Positions 16,936-26,560 of a stretch of 64,000 bases of DNA are shown piece by piece (within the stretch, counting starts at the first letter, position 1; each line of letters starts with the position of its first letter). The notes under the pieces were generated by a model, which worked only from the letters and a program-made list of their open reading frames with translations, ran no database searches and had not been told where the DNA came from. The DNA lies in contig CAKRMH010000001.1 in assembly GCA_934364805.1 (NCBI GenBank), positions 62,001-126,000 of the forward strand. Reading direction: 5' to 3'. The DNA comes from an uncultured Lachnospiraceae bacterium (GTDB lineage: Bacteria; Bacillota; Clostridia; Lachnospirales; Lachnospiraceae). The position numbers and the translations under genes were made by a program.

Positions 16936-18137
16936 ATAAGAACGTTTATTCTGTAGGACAGGTAAATAATTACATTAAGAATATGTTTGCCCAGGATTTT
17001 ATGCTGCATCATATCAGCATAAAGGGAGAGGTGTCGAATTGCAAATACCATTCCTCCGGGCATATTTATTTTACGATCAAAGATGCACAGGGCACTATGA
17101 ATGCGATCATGTTTGCAGGAAACCGGCGTGGACTGAAGTTCACAATGAAAGAGGGCGACAAGGTGGTCGTGACAGGATCGGTCGAAGTGTATGAGCGTGA
17201 TGGCAAATACCAGATCTATGCGAGAGAGATCGAACTGGATGGTGCAGGGAATTTATATCTAAAGTTTGAAGAACTGAAACGGGAACTTGAGGAGATGGGA
17301 ATGTTTGCCCAGGAGTACAAACTTCCAATTCCAAAATATATCCGCACGCTTGGAATTGTGACTGCTCCGACCGGCGCAGCAATTCAGGACATCCGCAATA
17401 TCGCATCGAGAAGGAATCCGGGAGTTCAGCTGATTTTGTATCCTGCGCTTGTGCAGGGGGATGGAGCAGCAGAAAGTATTGTAAATGGAATTCGTGCGTT
17501 AGAACAGTTGGGCGTTGACACGATCATAGTAGGACGTGGAGGTGGATCGATTGAAGATCTCTGGGCATTTAATGAAGAGATTGTTGCACGGGCGATATTC
17601 GAATGCCGCATACCGGTGATCTCAGCAGTTGGTCATGAAACAGATTGGACAATTGCAGATTTTGTGGCGGATCTTAGAGCACCAACTCCGTCAGCGGCTG
17701 CGGAATTAGCAGTGTTTGACAGAAGACAGGCAGCTGCAGAGATCCAGTCCAAAATGCAGCGTATGGAGCAGCTCCTGCGACAGAAAATTGCATTTTCAAG
17801 ACAGAAACTGTTACATGACCAGACAAGATTACGTTATCTGAGCCCGATGAATCAGCTGAATGAGAAACGCAGACGTACATTGGAGTATGAAGAAAAGCTG
17901 TCTGCGCAAATGGAACGTCAGATCAAAGATAAGAAACACAAGCTGATGCTTCTTGCGGGAACATTGGATGCGTATTCGCCAATGAAAAAGCTGGGAAACG
18001 GTTATGCTTATGTGGAAGGACCGGAAGGAAAAGCCCTGCTTCACAGTGATGATGTGAAAACATCGGATGCGATCGCAGTACATTTACTGGATGGAACCGT
18101 GAAAGCAGTAGTTTCGGAGGTTGTTAAGAATGAGTGA
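16932..18137 (+). CDS. xseA: Exodeoxyribonuclease VII large subunit
   Basis: XseA is the catalytic subunit of exonuclease VII, which degrades single-stranded DNA from both ends in repair. The 401-residue protein has an N-terminal OB-fold (VYSVGQVNNYIK to about residue 100), then the nuclease core with GIVTAPTGAAIQDI near 140 and the GRGGGSIEDLWAFN motif near 200. The SAVGHETDWTIADFVADLRAPTPSAAAE segment and a C-terminal coiled coil complete it. It overlaps nusB by 4 bases and xseB by 8 bases. All family hallmarks and the normal length are present. Confidence 0.97.
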   Translation: MNKNVYSVGQVNNYIKNMFAQDFMLHHISIKGEVSNCKYHSSGHIYFTIKDAQGTMNAIMFAGNRRGLKFTMKEGDKVVVTGSVEVYERDGKYQIYAREIELDGAGNLYLKFEELKRELEEMGMFAQEYKLPIPKYIRTLGIVTAPTGAAIQDIRNIASRRNPGVQLILYPALVQGDGAAESIVNGIRALEQLGVDTIIVGRGGGSIEDLWAFNEEIVARAIFECRIPVISAVGHETDWTIADFVADLRAPTPSAAAELAVFDRRQAAAEIQSKMQRMEQLLRQKIAFSRQKLLHDQTRLRYLSPMNQLNEKRRRTLEYEEKLSAQMERQIKDKKHKLMLLAGTLDAYSPMKKLGNGYAYVEGPEGKALLHSDDVKTSDAIAVHLLDGTVKAVVSEVVKNE

Positions 18138-18342
18138 AGAGAATAAGATGACACTGGAAGAACGTTTTGCCTGTCTGGAAGACATTCTTGAGAAAATGGA
18201 AGAAAGCGGTGTGACATTGGACCAGTCATTTGAATTATATAAATCAGGTGTTGAGCAGGTGAAGGCATGCAATGCAATGCTGGATCAGATGGAAAAGGCA
18301 ATGCTTGTTCTGAATGCGGATGGAGAACTGGAGGAATTCTAA
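18130..18342 (+). CDS. xseB: Exodeoxyribonuclease VII small subunit
   Basis: This is a 70-residue helical hairpin subunit that binds several copies of itself to the XseA coiled coil. The family pattern LEERFACLEDILEKME and LDQSFELYKSGVEQVKACN is clear. The ATG at 18130 follows GGAGGTTGTTAAGA. The TTG at 18121 lies on that site and is rejected. The stop codon shares a base with the start of ispA (TAATG), so translation is coupled on both sides. Confidence 0.93.
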   Translation: MSEENKMTLEERFACLEDILEKMEESGVTLDQSFELYKSGVEQVKACNAMLDQMEKAMLVLNADGELEEF

Positions 18343-19238
18343 TGGATATCGAACAGAAAATTGCAGCAAGGGTAACGCACATTGAAGAGATCATCAGACA
18401 ATATCTTCCAAAAGAAGAAGGATTTCAAAAGACCATTCTTGAAGCGATGAATTACAGCATTCTTGCAGGTGGAAAAAGACTTCGTCCGATGATAATGGAA
18501 GAAACATACCATATGTTTGGCGGAACATCCAGGGTAATTGAACCGTTTATGGCAGCAATCGAGATGATCCACACATATTCACTGGTTCACGATGATCTTC
18601 CTGCGATGGACAATGATGAGTACCGCAGAGGAAAGAAGACGACGCATGCGGTATATGGAGAGGCTATGGGAATCCTTGCAGGAGATGCACTTTTAAATTA
18701 TGCATTTGAAACTGCAACGCTGGCATTTGAAATAGAACCTGGGAATCCGGCTGTTGGATGCGCACTTCGTAAGCTTGCAGTCAAATCTGGAATTTACGGT
18801 ATGGTCGGAGGCCAGGTTGTGGATGTGGAATCGGAAAAGAAACCGGATGAGACGATCACCCGGGAAAAACTGAATTTTATTTACCACCTGAAGACAGGTG
18901 CTTTGATGGAAGCAGCAATGAGTGTCGGAGCCATTCTTGCAGGTGCTTCGGAAGAAGAAGCAGCAAGATTAGAAGAGGTTGCTGCCAGGGTTGGACTTGC
19001 GTTTCAGATCCAGGATGACATACTGGATGTGACAAGTACATTAGAGGTGCTTGGCAAGCCGATTGGAAGCGATGAGAAGAACAATAAGGCAACGTATGTT
19101 ACTTTTGAAGGAATCGAAAAATCCAAAGAGGATGTGAAGAAACTTTCAGAGGAAGCGGTGGAAGCGCTTTCTTCGTTCCAGAAGAAAGATGAATTTTTAC
19201 AGGAATTGTTCATCTATCTGATCCAGCGCAATAAATAA
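18342..19238 (+). CDS. ispA: Polyprenyl (farnesyl/geranyl) diphosphate synthase
   Basis: This short-chain trans-prenyltransferase (298 residues) joins isopentenyl diphosphate units to make geranyl or farnesyl diphosphate for undecaprenol and quinone-type lipids. The first Asp-rich motif is DDLPAMD at 84-90, and the second is DDILD in QIQDDILDVT near 225. GGKRLRPM near 43-50 binds the isopentenyl substrate. The start is fixed by the overlap with xseB and a GGAGG site at the end of that gene. dxs, for the first step of the same pathway, follows. A longer frame starting at 18267 has no ribosome site. Confidence 0.95.
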   Translation: MDIEQKIAARVTHIEEIIRQYLPKEEGFQKTILEAMNYSILAGGKRLRPMIMEETYHMFGGTSRVIEPFMAAIEMIHTYSLVHDDLPAMDNDEYRRGKKTTHAVYGEAMGILAGDALLNYAFETATLAFEIEPGNPAVGCALRKLAVKSGIYGMVGGQVVDVESEKKPDETITREKLNFIYHLKTGALMEAAMSVGAILAGASEEEAARLEEVAARVGLAFQIQDDILDVTSTLEVLGKPIGSDEKNNKATYVTFEGIEKSKEDVKKLSEEAVEALSSFQKKDEFLQELFIYLIQRNK

Positions 19239-19265
19239 AGAGGACATTACCATGAGGTATTGGAT

Positions 19266-21146
19266 ATGGTATTAGATAAAATTCAAAAAGAAAATGACAT
19301 AAAGAAGCTGACAACGGAAGAATTAGATCAGCTGCGGCGTGAGATCCGTGCTTTCTTAATAAAGAGCATTTCGAAGACCGGAGGTCATCTTGCATCTAAT
19401 CTTGGCGTTGTGGAGCTTACGATGGCTCTGCATTTATCATTTGATCTTCCGAAGGACAAGATTATCTGGGATGTCGGACATCAGTCTTATACACATAAAA
19501 TACTAACAGGGCGCAAAGAGGGCTTTGAAAATTTAAGAAAATATGGTGGAATGAGTGGTTTCCCAAAGACCTGTGAGAGTCCATGTGACTGTTTTAATAC
19601 CGGTCACAGCTCCACTTCTATTTCAGCAGGACTTGGGCTTGCAGCAGCAAGGGACATTACAGGGGAAGATTACTCGGTTGTGTCCGTGATCGGAGATGGA
19701 TCCCTGACAGGTGGAATGGCATATGAGGCAATGAATAATGCAGCACTGTTAAAGTCCAACTTTATTATTGTATTGAATGACAATAATATGTCGATTTCCG
19801 AAAATGTTGGTGGAATGAGCAGGTATCTTGGAGAATTCAGAACCGCAGACGCATATCGGGATCTGAAAAACGACATTATGAATTCCTTAAATAAGATTCC
19901 AGTGTATGGAGAACGTGTTGTTAAACGGATCCGAAGAACAAAGAGCGGAATCAAACAGTTGTTCATTCCAGGAATGCTATTCGAGGAAATGGGGCTTATT
20001 TATCTTGGACCCGTAGATGGAAATGATATCCAGGCGATGTGCAGGACTTTTGCTGAAGCAAAACGTGTCGATGGCGCAGTGATCGTGCATGTGCTTACCA
20101 AGAAGGGCGCAGGGTATTTACCGGCAGAAAGACATCCTGCAAGATTTCACGGGGCAGAGCCATTTGACATTGCAACAGGACTTCCATCCAGACCAAGGAC
20201 AAAAGCCAATTATACGGATGTTTTTTCAACCGTTATGAAGAAGATGGGAGAAAGAGATCCGAAGGTCGTTGCAATCACAGCAGCGATGGCAGACGGAACC
20301 GGTCTGAAACGTTTCCACAATGTGTATCCGGAACGTTTCTTTGATGTGGGGATTGCAGAGCAGCATGCAGTTACATTTGCAGCTGGTCTGGCAAAAGCTG
20401 GTTTAAAGCCGGTTTTTGCGGTATATTCCTCTTTTCTTCAGAGAGCGTACGATCAGATATTGCATGATGTGTGCATCCAGAATCTTCCGGTCGTTTTTGC
20501 AATTGACCGGGCTGGATTAGTTGGAAGTGACGGAGAGACGCATCAGGGTATTTTTGATCTGTCATATCTGTCAACGATACCGAATATGACAGTGATGGCT
20601 CCGAAAAATAAATGGGAATTATCTGATATGATAAAATATGCCATTGCATTTGATGCTCCAATTGCAGTACGGTATCCGCGTGGCGAGGCTTATGACGGGC
20701 TGCGTGATTACAGAGCACCGGTCGCTTACGGCCGGAGCGAGATGATCTACCTGGAAAAGGGAGTAGTTCTTTTCGCACTTGGGAATATGGTCAGGATCGC
20801 AGAACAGGTCCGAAACAGATTGAAAGAACAGGGTGTATCATGTACATTGATCAATGCAAGGTTTGCAATGCCGTTTGATCAGGAGTGTATCCGTGAGATG
20901 GCAGAAAAGCATTCTATTTTTGTGACGATGGAAGAAAATGTAAGAAGCGGCGGATTTGGAGAACATGTGGAAAGCTTTATTCTTGAGGAAGAACTTCCGA
21001 TGAATGTTGTAAATATTTCGATTCCTGACTGTTATGTCGAACATGGCAACGTAGAATTACTGAAACAGGAAGTTGGAATTGATGCGGACACCGTTTATCG
21101 CCGGGTCATGGACGAGATCAGAAAACAGGAGAACGAAGAAGTATGA
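19266..21146 (+). CDS. dxs: 1-deoxy-D-xylulose-5-phosphate synthase
   Basis: Dxs is the thiamine-diphosphate enzyme that condenses pyruvate and glyceraldehyde 3-phosphate at the head of the methylerythritol phosphate pathway. The 626-residue protein has the GDGSLTGGMAYEAMNNA cofactor motif near 150, VGIAEQHAVTFAAGLAKAG near 360 with the catalytic Glu, and the C-terminal domain ending in a transketolase fold. The ATG at 19266 has GAGG eight bases upstream. The TTG at 19260 is too close to that site. The gene shares four bases with tlyA. Confidence 0.96.
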   Translation: MVLDKIQKENDIKKLTTEELDQLRREIRAFLIKSISKTGGHLASNLGVVELTMALHLSFDLPKDKIIWDVGHQSYTHKILTGRKEGFENLRKYGGMSGFPKTCESPCDCFNTGHSSTSISAGLGLAAARDITGEDYSVVSVIGDGSLTGGMAYEAMNNAALLKSNFIIVLNDNNMSISENVGGMSRYLGEFRTADAYRDLKNDIMNSLNKIPVYGERVVKRIRRTKSGIKQLFIPGMLFEEMGLIYLGPVDGNDIQAMCRTFAEAKRVDGAVIVHVLTKKGAGYLPAERHPARFHGAEPFDIATGLPSRPRTKANYTDVFSTVMKKMGERDPKVVAITAAMADGTGLKRFHNVYPERFFDVGIAEQHAVTFAAGLAKAGLKPVFAVYSSFLQRAYDQILHDVCIQNLPVVFAIDRAGLVGSDGETHQGIFDLSYLSTIPNMTVMAPKNKWELSDMIKYAIAFDAPIAVRYPRGEAYDGLRDYRAPVAYGRSEMIYLEKGVVLFALGNMVRIAEQVRNRLKEQGVSCTLINARFAMPFDQECIREMAEKHSIFVTMEENVRSGGFGEHVESFILEEELPMNVVNISIPDCYVEHGNVELLKQEVGIDADTVYRRVMDEIRKQENEEV

Positions 21147-21946
21147 AAGAACGTTTAGATATTTTATTAGTCAATCGCGGACTGGCGCCTTCCAGAGAGA
21201 AGGCGAAGACCATGATCATGGAAGGAAATGTATTTGTAAATCATAACCGCGAAGACAAAGCAGGATCAACATTTCCGGATGACTGTATTATTGAGATCCA
21301 CGGAACAACGTTAAAATATGTAAGCCGGGGCGGACTGAAGTTAGAAAAGGCAATGACACACTTTGGCATTACACTGGAAGGCAAAGTATGTATGGATATC
21401 GGAGCCTCGACTGGTGGATTTACAGACTGTATGCTTCAGAATGGTGCGGTAAAAGTATATTCTGTAGATGTGGGATATGGACAATTTGCCTGGAAACTGA
21501 GACAGGACCAAAGAGTCGTGTGTATGGAGAAGACGAATATCCGTTATGTGACACCGGAGGACATTGATGATAAGCTCGATTTTGCTTCCGTGGATGTTTC
21601 TTTTATATCGCTGACAAAAGTGCTTGGACCAGCAAGAGCACTTCTTACGGATCATGGGCAGATGGTCTGCCTGATCAAGCCTCAGTTTGAAGCTGGAAGA
21701 GAGAAGGTTGGAAAGAAAGGCGTAGTCAGAGATAAAAAGGTTCATGAGGAAGTAATCCAGAAGATTGAAGATTTTTGCCTTTCCAATGGATTTTCAATCC
21801 ATAATCTGGAATATTCACCGATTAAGGGGCCGGAAGGAAACATTGAATATCTGATCTATATCGAGAAAGCTGATGAACCGGTGAAGGAGGAATCCGTAGA
21901 TCTGCATAAAGTGGTTGAAGCCGCACATGGAGAACTGGATAAATAA
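21143..21946 (+). CDS. tlyA: TlyA-family rRNA methyltransferase / hemolysin-like protein
   Basis: This 267-residue protein has an N-terminal S4 domain (RLDILLVNRGLAPSREKAK) and an FtsJ-like Rossmann methyltransferase domain (DIGASTGGFTDCMLQNGA near 88, the S-adenosylmethionine site). TlyA of mycobacteria adds 2'-O-methyl groups to cytidines of 16S and 23S rRNA, and the same reaction is inferred here. The old hemolysin label in this family is not supported by any sequence feature. It overlaps dxs by ATGA and ends two bases before nadK. Confidence 0.9.
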   Translation: MKERLDILLVNRGLAPSREKAKTMIMEGNVFVNHNREDKAGSTFPDDCIIEIHGTTLKYVSRGGLKLEKAMTHFGITLEGKVCMDIGASTGGFTDCMLQNGAVKVYSVDVGYGQFAWKLRQDQRVVCMEKTNIRYVTPEDIDDKLDFASVDVSFISLTKVLGPARALLTDHGQMVCLIKPQFEAGREKVGKKGVVRDKKVHEEVIQKIEDFCLSNGFSIHNLEYSPIKGPEGNIEYLIYIEKADEPVKEESVDLHKVVEAAHGELDK

Positions 21947-21948
21947 TC

Positions 21949-22800
21949 ATGCGCAATTTTGTACTGATCACAAATGAACATAAAGATGAAAATTTAAGAT
22001 TGAGCAAAAAAATGGTGGATTATATTGTATCACATGGCGGCCGGGCAAGGATTCTAGTCAGCAGGGTGGAGCGTGCCGATGAGGGAGACTTTGAAATTGA
22101 AGAGATCCCGGAAGAGACCGAATGCATTTTTGTCCTTGGCGGGGATGGAACACTGATACGGGCCGCAACAAAGGTTGAGTCCAGACAGATTCCGCTGATC
22201 GGTGTGAATCTTGGGACTTTGGGGTATTTGTGTGAATTGGAAGAGTCAACAGTCATGAGTGCGATCGATCGTCTTATGCATGATGAATATATGATGGAAG
22301 AACGCATGATGCTGACAGGACACAAGTACGGAGATAGTGATTGCAGGATGGCCTTGAATGATATTGTCATTCATCGGACTGGAGATCTTTCCATTCTGAG
22401 TCTTAATGTATACGTTAACGGAGAACTGTTAACAACGTATCATGCGGATGGCGTGATTGTTGCAACACCGACCGGATCGACTGGATATAATATGTCTGCC
22501 GGAGGTCCGATCGTAGATCCAAAAGCGAAAATGCTTCTTTTGACACCGATCAATGCACACAATCTGAATTCCAAGAGTATTGTGCTTGGAGCAGATGATG
22601 TGATCGAGATTGAGATTGGACCAAGAAGATCGCAGAAGGATGAACAGGCTGGTGTCAGCTTTGATGGAGATTCTGTGGAAAAGCTTTGTGTGGGGGAAAG
22701 ATTTGTAGTTTCCCAGGCTCACCATTTTACCAGAATATGTAAACTGAGTAACAAGAGTTTTTTGGAAATACTGCGAAAAAAAATGGAAACATATACATAG
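21949..22800 (+). CDS. nadK: NAD kinase
   Basis: NadK phosphorylates NAD to NADP. The 283-residue protein has the GGDGT motif at 64-68, NDIVIHR near 127, and the TPTGSTGYNMSAGGPIVDP segment near 165-185 that binds the dinucleotide and contacts the neighbouring subunit. No N-terminal extension is present. It is packed between tlyA (two bases) and argR (eight bases), with no promoter visible. This matches the tlyA-nadK-argR order in other Firmicutes. Confidence 0.96.
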   Translation: MRNFVLITNEHKDENLRLSKKMVDYIVSHGGRARILVSRVERADEGDFEIEEIPEETECIFVLGGDGTLIRAATKVESRQIPLIGVNLGTLGYLCELEESTVMSAIDRLMHDEYMMEERMMLTGHKYGDSDCRMALNDIVIHRTGDLSILSLNVYVNGELLTTYHADGVIVATPTGSTGYNMSAGGPIVDPKAKMLLLTPINAHNLNSKSIVLGADDVIEIEIGPRRSQKDEQAGVSFDGDSVEKLCVGERFVVSQAHHFTRICKLSNKSFLEILRKKMETYT

Positions 22801-22808
22801 GAGGTACT

Positions 22809-23261
22809 ATGAAAACAAGAAGACAATCCAAGATACTTGAACTGATTCAGAAGAATGATATTGAGACCCAGGAAGAATTATCAGCGTATCTGGTGAAAGA
22901 AGGATATAAAGTGACACAGGCGACGGTTTCCAGAGATATCCGTGAAATGAAGCTTACAAAGGTGGCACTCAGCAATGGAAGACAGAAATATGTTGCATTA
23001 AATGATGCAAGAGAGGATATGTCGGAGAAATATGTCCGGGTTTTCCGTGATGGATTTGTATCGATGGATATGGCACAGAATATTCTTGTGATCAAAACCG
23101 TGTCCGGAATGGCAAGTGCTGTGTGTGCAGCGATTGATGCCATGCAGATCCATGAGATCGTTGGTTCCATTGCAGGAGATGATACGATTATGTGTGCGAT
23201 CCGAACGGTGGACGATACAGTTTCAATCATGAAAAAGCTTCGAAAAATTGTAGAACAGTAG
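22809..23261 (+). CDS. argR: Arginine repressor ArgR
   Basis: This is a 150-residue ArgR/AhrC protein. It has an N-terminal winged helix (RRQSKILELIQKNDIETQEELSAYL, then VTQATVSRDIREMKL with the recognition helix) and a C-terminal hexamerisation and arginine-binding domain with the GDDTIMCAIRT motif. It represses arginine synthesis genes when arginine is bound. None of the targets lies in this window. Its location between nadK and recN is the classic Firmicute arrangement. AGGAGGTACT precedes the start. Confidence 0.95.
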   Translation: MKTRRQSKILELIQKNDIETQEELSAYLVKEGYKVTQATVSRDIREMKLTKVALSNGRQKYVALNDAREDMSEKYVRVFRDGFVSMDMAQNILVIKTVSGMASAVCAAIDAMQIHEIVGSIAGDDTIMCAIRTVDDTVSIMKKLRKIVEQ

Positions 23262-23337
23262 TGGGATGATATGCGGCTGAATGCAGGCAGCATTTTTCGT
23301 AAAACGGTCATGAATTGGGAGAGTAGAAGGAGAGACT

Positions 23338-25020
23338 ATGTTACAAAATCTGCATGTTAAAAATCTTGCTTTGATTGATGAGACAGAGGTGGAATTTACC
23401 AATGGTCTAAACATTTTATCCGGAGAGACAGGAGCTGGTAAATCCATCATTATCGGTTCGATCAATCTTGCCCTTGGTGAGAAGGTGTCGAAAGAAATGT
23501 TGAGAGACAATGGCGAAACAGCATTTGTTGAATTGATCTTCCATGTGGAAAATGAGAATACGATTGCAAAATTAAAAGCACTGGATGTTGACCCGGAGGA
23601 TGGAACCGTGATCTTAAGCCGTAAGATCACATCAGGAAGAGCTGTGGGACGTGTGAATGGGGAAGCAGTATCGGTATCCCGTATGAAGGAGATCGCCTCA
23701 CTTTTGATTGATATTCATGGACAGCATGAACATCAGTCATTATTATCCAAACGAAAACATCTAGAGATTCTGGATGCTTATGCGAAAGATGCGATTGGTG
23801 ATAAAAAGGGCAAGACCGCAGAGGCTTACCGCAGATACCGTTCACTGAAGGATGAGTGGGAACATTCGAATGTGGATGCGGAAGAACGGAAAAGAGAACT
23901 TTCATTTCTGGAGTATGAAGTAAAAGAGATCGAGGATGCACAGCTTCATAACGGAGAGGATGAGGAACTGGAACAGCAGTATCGTCGGTTTTCCAACGGC
24001 AAGAAGATCATGGAAGGGGTAAACGGAGCCTATGCGGTTACCGGAGGAGAGATGGAAAATGCCTCCGAAATGATCGGACGTGCAGTCCGGGAATTATCGG
24101 CAGTTTCTTCTTATGATGAAGCAGTTGCAGGGCTTGAGGGGCAGCTTGCAGAAATTGACAATCTGCTCAGTGACTTTAATCATGAGATTTCTTCTTATAT
24201 TTCAGATACAGATTTTGATGAGGAAGCGTTTTATCAGATTGAAAAAAGGCTGGATCTTATCAATCATCTCAAATCAAAATACGGTAACACAATTACAGAG
24301 ATCTTAAATGAGTATGACGAGAAACAAAAACGCATACAGGTGCTCAGCGATTATGATTCGTATCTTGCAGATATGGAGAGAGATCTAACGAAAAGCAAAG
24401 AAGAACTTGAGCAGTTCTGCAGTGAATTATCTGAGATCAGGAAGAAAGAAGCGGTAAAGCTCACGAAAGCGATTCGAAAAGCGCTTTTGGATCTGAATTT
24501 TTTAGACGTTACATTTGAGATGAAATTTGACCGTACCGAAGACTATACGGCATCTGGATACGATGCTCCGGAGTTTTTGATCTCCACGAATCCGGGAGAG
24601 CCGGTAAAACCGCTTGGAAAAGTAGTGTCCGGAGGAGAATTATCACGTATTATGCTTGGAATCAAGACCGTTATGGCAGAAACGGATGAGATCGAGTCGT
24701 TGATCTTTGATGAGATCGACAGTGGGATCAGTGGACGGACGGCACAGATGGTTTCGGAAAAGATGAATCTGCTTGGGAAAAATCATCAGATCATCTGCAT
24801 TACGCATTTACCGCAGATCGCAGCAATGGCAGACAGCCATTATCTGATTGAAAAGTCTGTTGAAAACCAGTCAACACATTCCAGAATCCACAAGCTGGAT
24901 CAGGAACAATCGGTAAAAGAGCTTGCACGAATGCTTGGTGGCGTTGAAATTACGGATACCGTTATTCAAAATGCCTGTGAGATGAAAGAAATGGCACATA
25001 AGAAAAAAGTGGATCTATAA
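23338..25020 (+). CDS. recN: DNA repair protein RecN
   Basis: RecN is an SMC-like ATPase acting early in double-strand break repair. The 560-residue protein has an N-terminal Walker A (GETGAGKSIIIGSI near 30), a long central coiled coil (about 150-400), then the C-terminal ATPase half with VVSGGELSRIMLGIK and LIFDEIDSGISGRTA. The length is usual. It starts 76 bases after argR, within the same block, and ends with a terminator. AGAAGGAGAGACT lies before the ATG. Confidence 0.95.
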   Translation: MLQNLHVKNLALIDETEVEFTNGLNILSGETGAGKSIIIGSINLALGEKVSKEMLRDNGETAFVELIFHVENENTIAKLKALDVDPEDGTVILSRKITSGRAVGRVNGEAVSVSRMKEIASLLIDIHGQHEHQSLLSKRKHLEILDAYAKDAIGDKKGKTAEAYRRYRSLKDEWEHSNVDAEERKRELSFLEYEVKEIEDAQLHNGEDEELEQQYRRFSNGKKIMEGVNGAYAVTGGEMENASEMIGRAVRELSAVSSYDEAVAGLEGQLAEIDNLLSDFNHEISSYISDTDFDEEAFYQIEKRLDLINHLKSKYGNTITEILNEYDEKQKRIQVLSDYDSYLADMERDLTKSKEELEQFCSELSEIRKKEAVKLTKAIRKALLDLNFLDVTFEMKFDRTEDYTASGYDAPEFLISTNPGEPVKPLGKVVSGGELSRIMLGIKTVMAETDEIESLIFDEIDSGISGRTAQMVSEKMNLLGKNHQIICITHLPQIAAMADSHYLIEKSVENQSTHSRIHKLDQEQSVKELARMLGGVEITDTVIQNACEMKEMAHKKKVDL

Positions 25021-25034
25021 GAAATAAGAAAAAA

Positions 25035-25066
25035 GGAGTTACGAATGTCCGTAGCTTCTTTTTTTA
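25035..25066 (+). terminator. Terminator after recN
   Basis: GGAGTTACG and CGTAGCTTC form a nine-pair stem with two G-T pairs, followed by seven T residues. Confidence 0.8.
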
Positions 25067-25193
25067 TGTGCATTTTTGCCGCAGGTATTTACTGTTTCAG
25101 GAAAGCAGCATATTTCAAAATGAAATACGATACATGAAATGTGGAGGAACATCGCATACTACCAGAAAAAGCGCAAAGAAATGGAGTGGAAGC

Positions 25194-26423
25194 ATGCGTA
25201 TTTGGGATCGAAGAGAACGTTGGAAAAGAAAAAAATTAAAAAGACAGATATTTTGCAATATGATTGGACTGTACATGTGCGGAATCGTATATTTTGCCTA
25301 TAGCACATTTATGCAGAAAATCCCGGATCATGTATATCTGGAAGAGGGAAGCAGGCTGGATGAGCAGTTTTCTTTTCCATTTTCGATCGATCAGGTGTCA
25401 GAAGTGGATGGGCAGGAGGAAGCGGTATCCTGTTGCAGGTTATTTGGAGTGTTTCCGGCGAAGGAAGTTACGGTTTCTGTGGTTCCAGAGACAAAATTAT
25501 ATGTATCAGGCAAGATTATTGGAATCTATGGGCAGACAAACGGTGTACTTGTTCTTGGAACGAGCCTGGTGGAGGCGGTAAACGGATTAAGCTATACGCC
25601 GGCAGAAAATAAAATTAATGCTGGGGATTACATTATTTCAGTCAATCAGAAGAAGGTAGAAAAAAAGGAAGAACTGATCAAATATCTGAATCAGTATGGA
25701 TCCGATCCGGTTGAGCTTGGAATTGTACGTGATGGAGAGTACATCAATGTGGGAGTGACACCAGTCCCGGCAGATGATGACCGGTATATGATCGGAGTGT
25801 GGGTCAAAGATGATATGGCAGGGATCGGCACAATGACATATTATTCGCAGGATAAAGCCTTTGGAGCGCTGGGACATGGTGTCGGAGACGGAGAAAACGG
25901 AGCTCTCTTATCACTTTCTGGTGGCAATATATACGGAACACAGCTTACAGGAATCCAGAAAGGGGAAAAAGGCAAACCGGGAGAACTCGAAGGTCTCATC
26001 TATTACAGTAATGATAACAAGCTTGGTGCGGTGGACAGTAACTCGGATTTTGGCATTTTTGGCCAGCTTGAGGAGGAAGAATTTACAAAGGATGAACAGG
26101 AGGATTCACTCTATGAGGTTGGGTATAAGCAGGATATGAAAGAAGGTCCGGCACAGATTATTTCGAATCTGTCCGGAGAAAAAACTTCTTATAGTATTGA
26201 GATCACATCTGTGGATTATACAGCCTCTGAGACAAACCGTGGAATTACCTTTCAGGTTACCGATGAGAGCCTGCTTGAGCAGACCGGAGGAATTGTGCAG
26301 GGGATGAGTGGAAGTCCGATCATTCAGAATGGAAAGTTTATTGGCGCAGTGACACATGTATTTGTCAATGATCCGACGAAGGGATATGGGATCTTTGCAG
26401 AGACAATGTTGGAAGAAAAGTAA
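25194..26423 (+). CDS. spoIVB: SpoIVB peptidase (sporulation sigma-K checkpoint)
   Basis: SpoIVB is the forespore serine peptidase that signals across the intermembrane space to trigger pro-sigma-K processing. This 409-residue protein has an N-terminal membrane anchor (about 20-40), a PDZ domain (about 125-215) and an S55-type peptidase domain with ALGHGV and GMSGSPII at 370-377 for the catalytic His and Ser. The ATG at 25194 has GGAG seven bases upstream. Frames starting further upstream read through the recN terminator and are unlikely. It follows recN, as in Bacillus, and supports the view that the host makes spores. Confidence 0.92.
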   Translation: MRIWDRRERWKRKKLKRQIFCNMIGLYMCGIVYFAYSTFMQKIPDHVYLEEGSRLDEQFSFPFSIDQVSEVDGQEEAVSCCRLFGVFPAKEVTVSVVPETKLYVSGKIIGIYGQTNGVLVLGTSLVEAVNGLSYTPAENKINAGDYIISVNQKKVEKKEELIKYLNQYGSDPVELGIVRDGEYINVGVTPVPADDDRYMIGVWVKDDMAGIGTMTYYSQDKAFGALGHGVGDGENGALLSLSGGNIYGTQLTGIQKGEKGKPGELEGLIYYSNDNKLGAVDSNSDFGIFGQLEEEEFTKDEQEDSLYEVGYKQDMKEGPAQIISNLSGEKTSYSIEITSVDYTASETNRGITFQVTDESLLEQTGGIVQGMSGSPIIQNGKFIGAVTHVFVNDPTKGYGIFAETMLEEK

Positions 26424-26438
26424 AGTCTTTGCATAAAA

Positions 26439-26504
26439 ATACATTTCTTTATGGAAAACTATTTACAAATATGGAAGGAAGTGGTAACATTCTAAGAAAT
26501 GTAT
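26439..26504 (+). promoter_or_regulatory. Putative promoter of the sulfur operon flanked by an 11-base inverted repeat
   Basis: TTTACA (26462-26467), a 17-base spacer and TAACAT (26485-26490) form a promoter. ATACATTTCTT (26439-26449) recurs exactly as its reverse complement at 26494-26504, around the expected transcription start. This could be a binding-site pair for a cysteine or sulfate regulator. No regulator gene lies in the operon. Confidence 0.55.
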
Positions 26505-26560
26505 ATAAATCATATCGCAATAGTAGGAAATAAAGAAAGTAAAGAAAGGCGGAGCGGACT

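Noticed and set aside
21143..21946. Hemolysin function for TlyA
   Set aside because: The S4 plus FtsJ-like domains point to rRNA methylation. No pore-forming features are seen.
26424..26560. S-box (SAM) or T-box riboswitch before cysK
   Set aside because: The gap is only 137 bases and holds no S-box or T-box core and no terminator. The inverted repeat suggests protein control instead.
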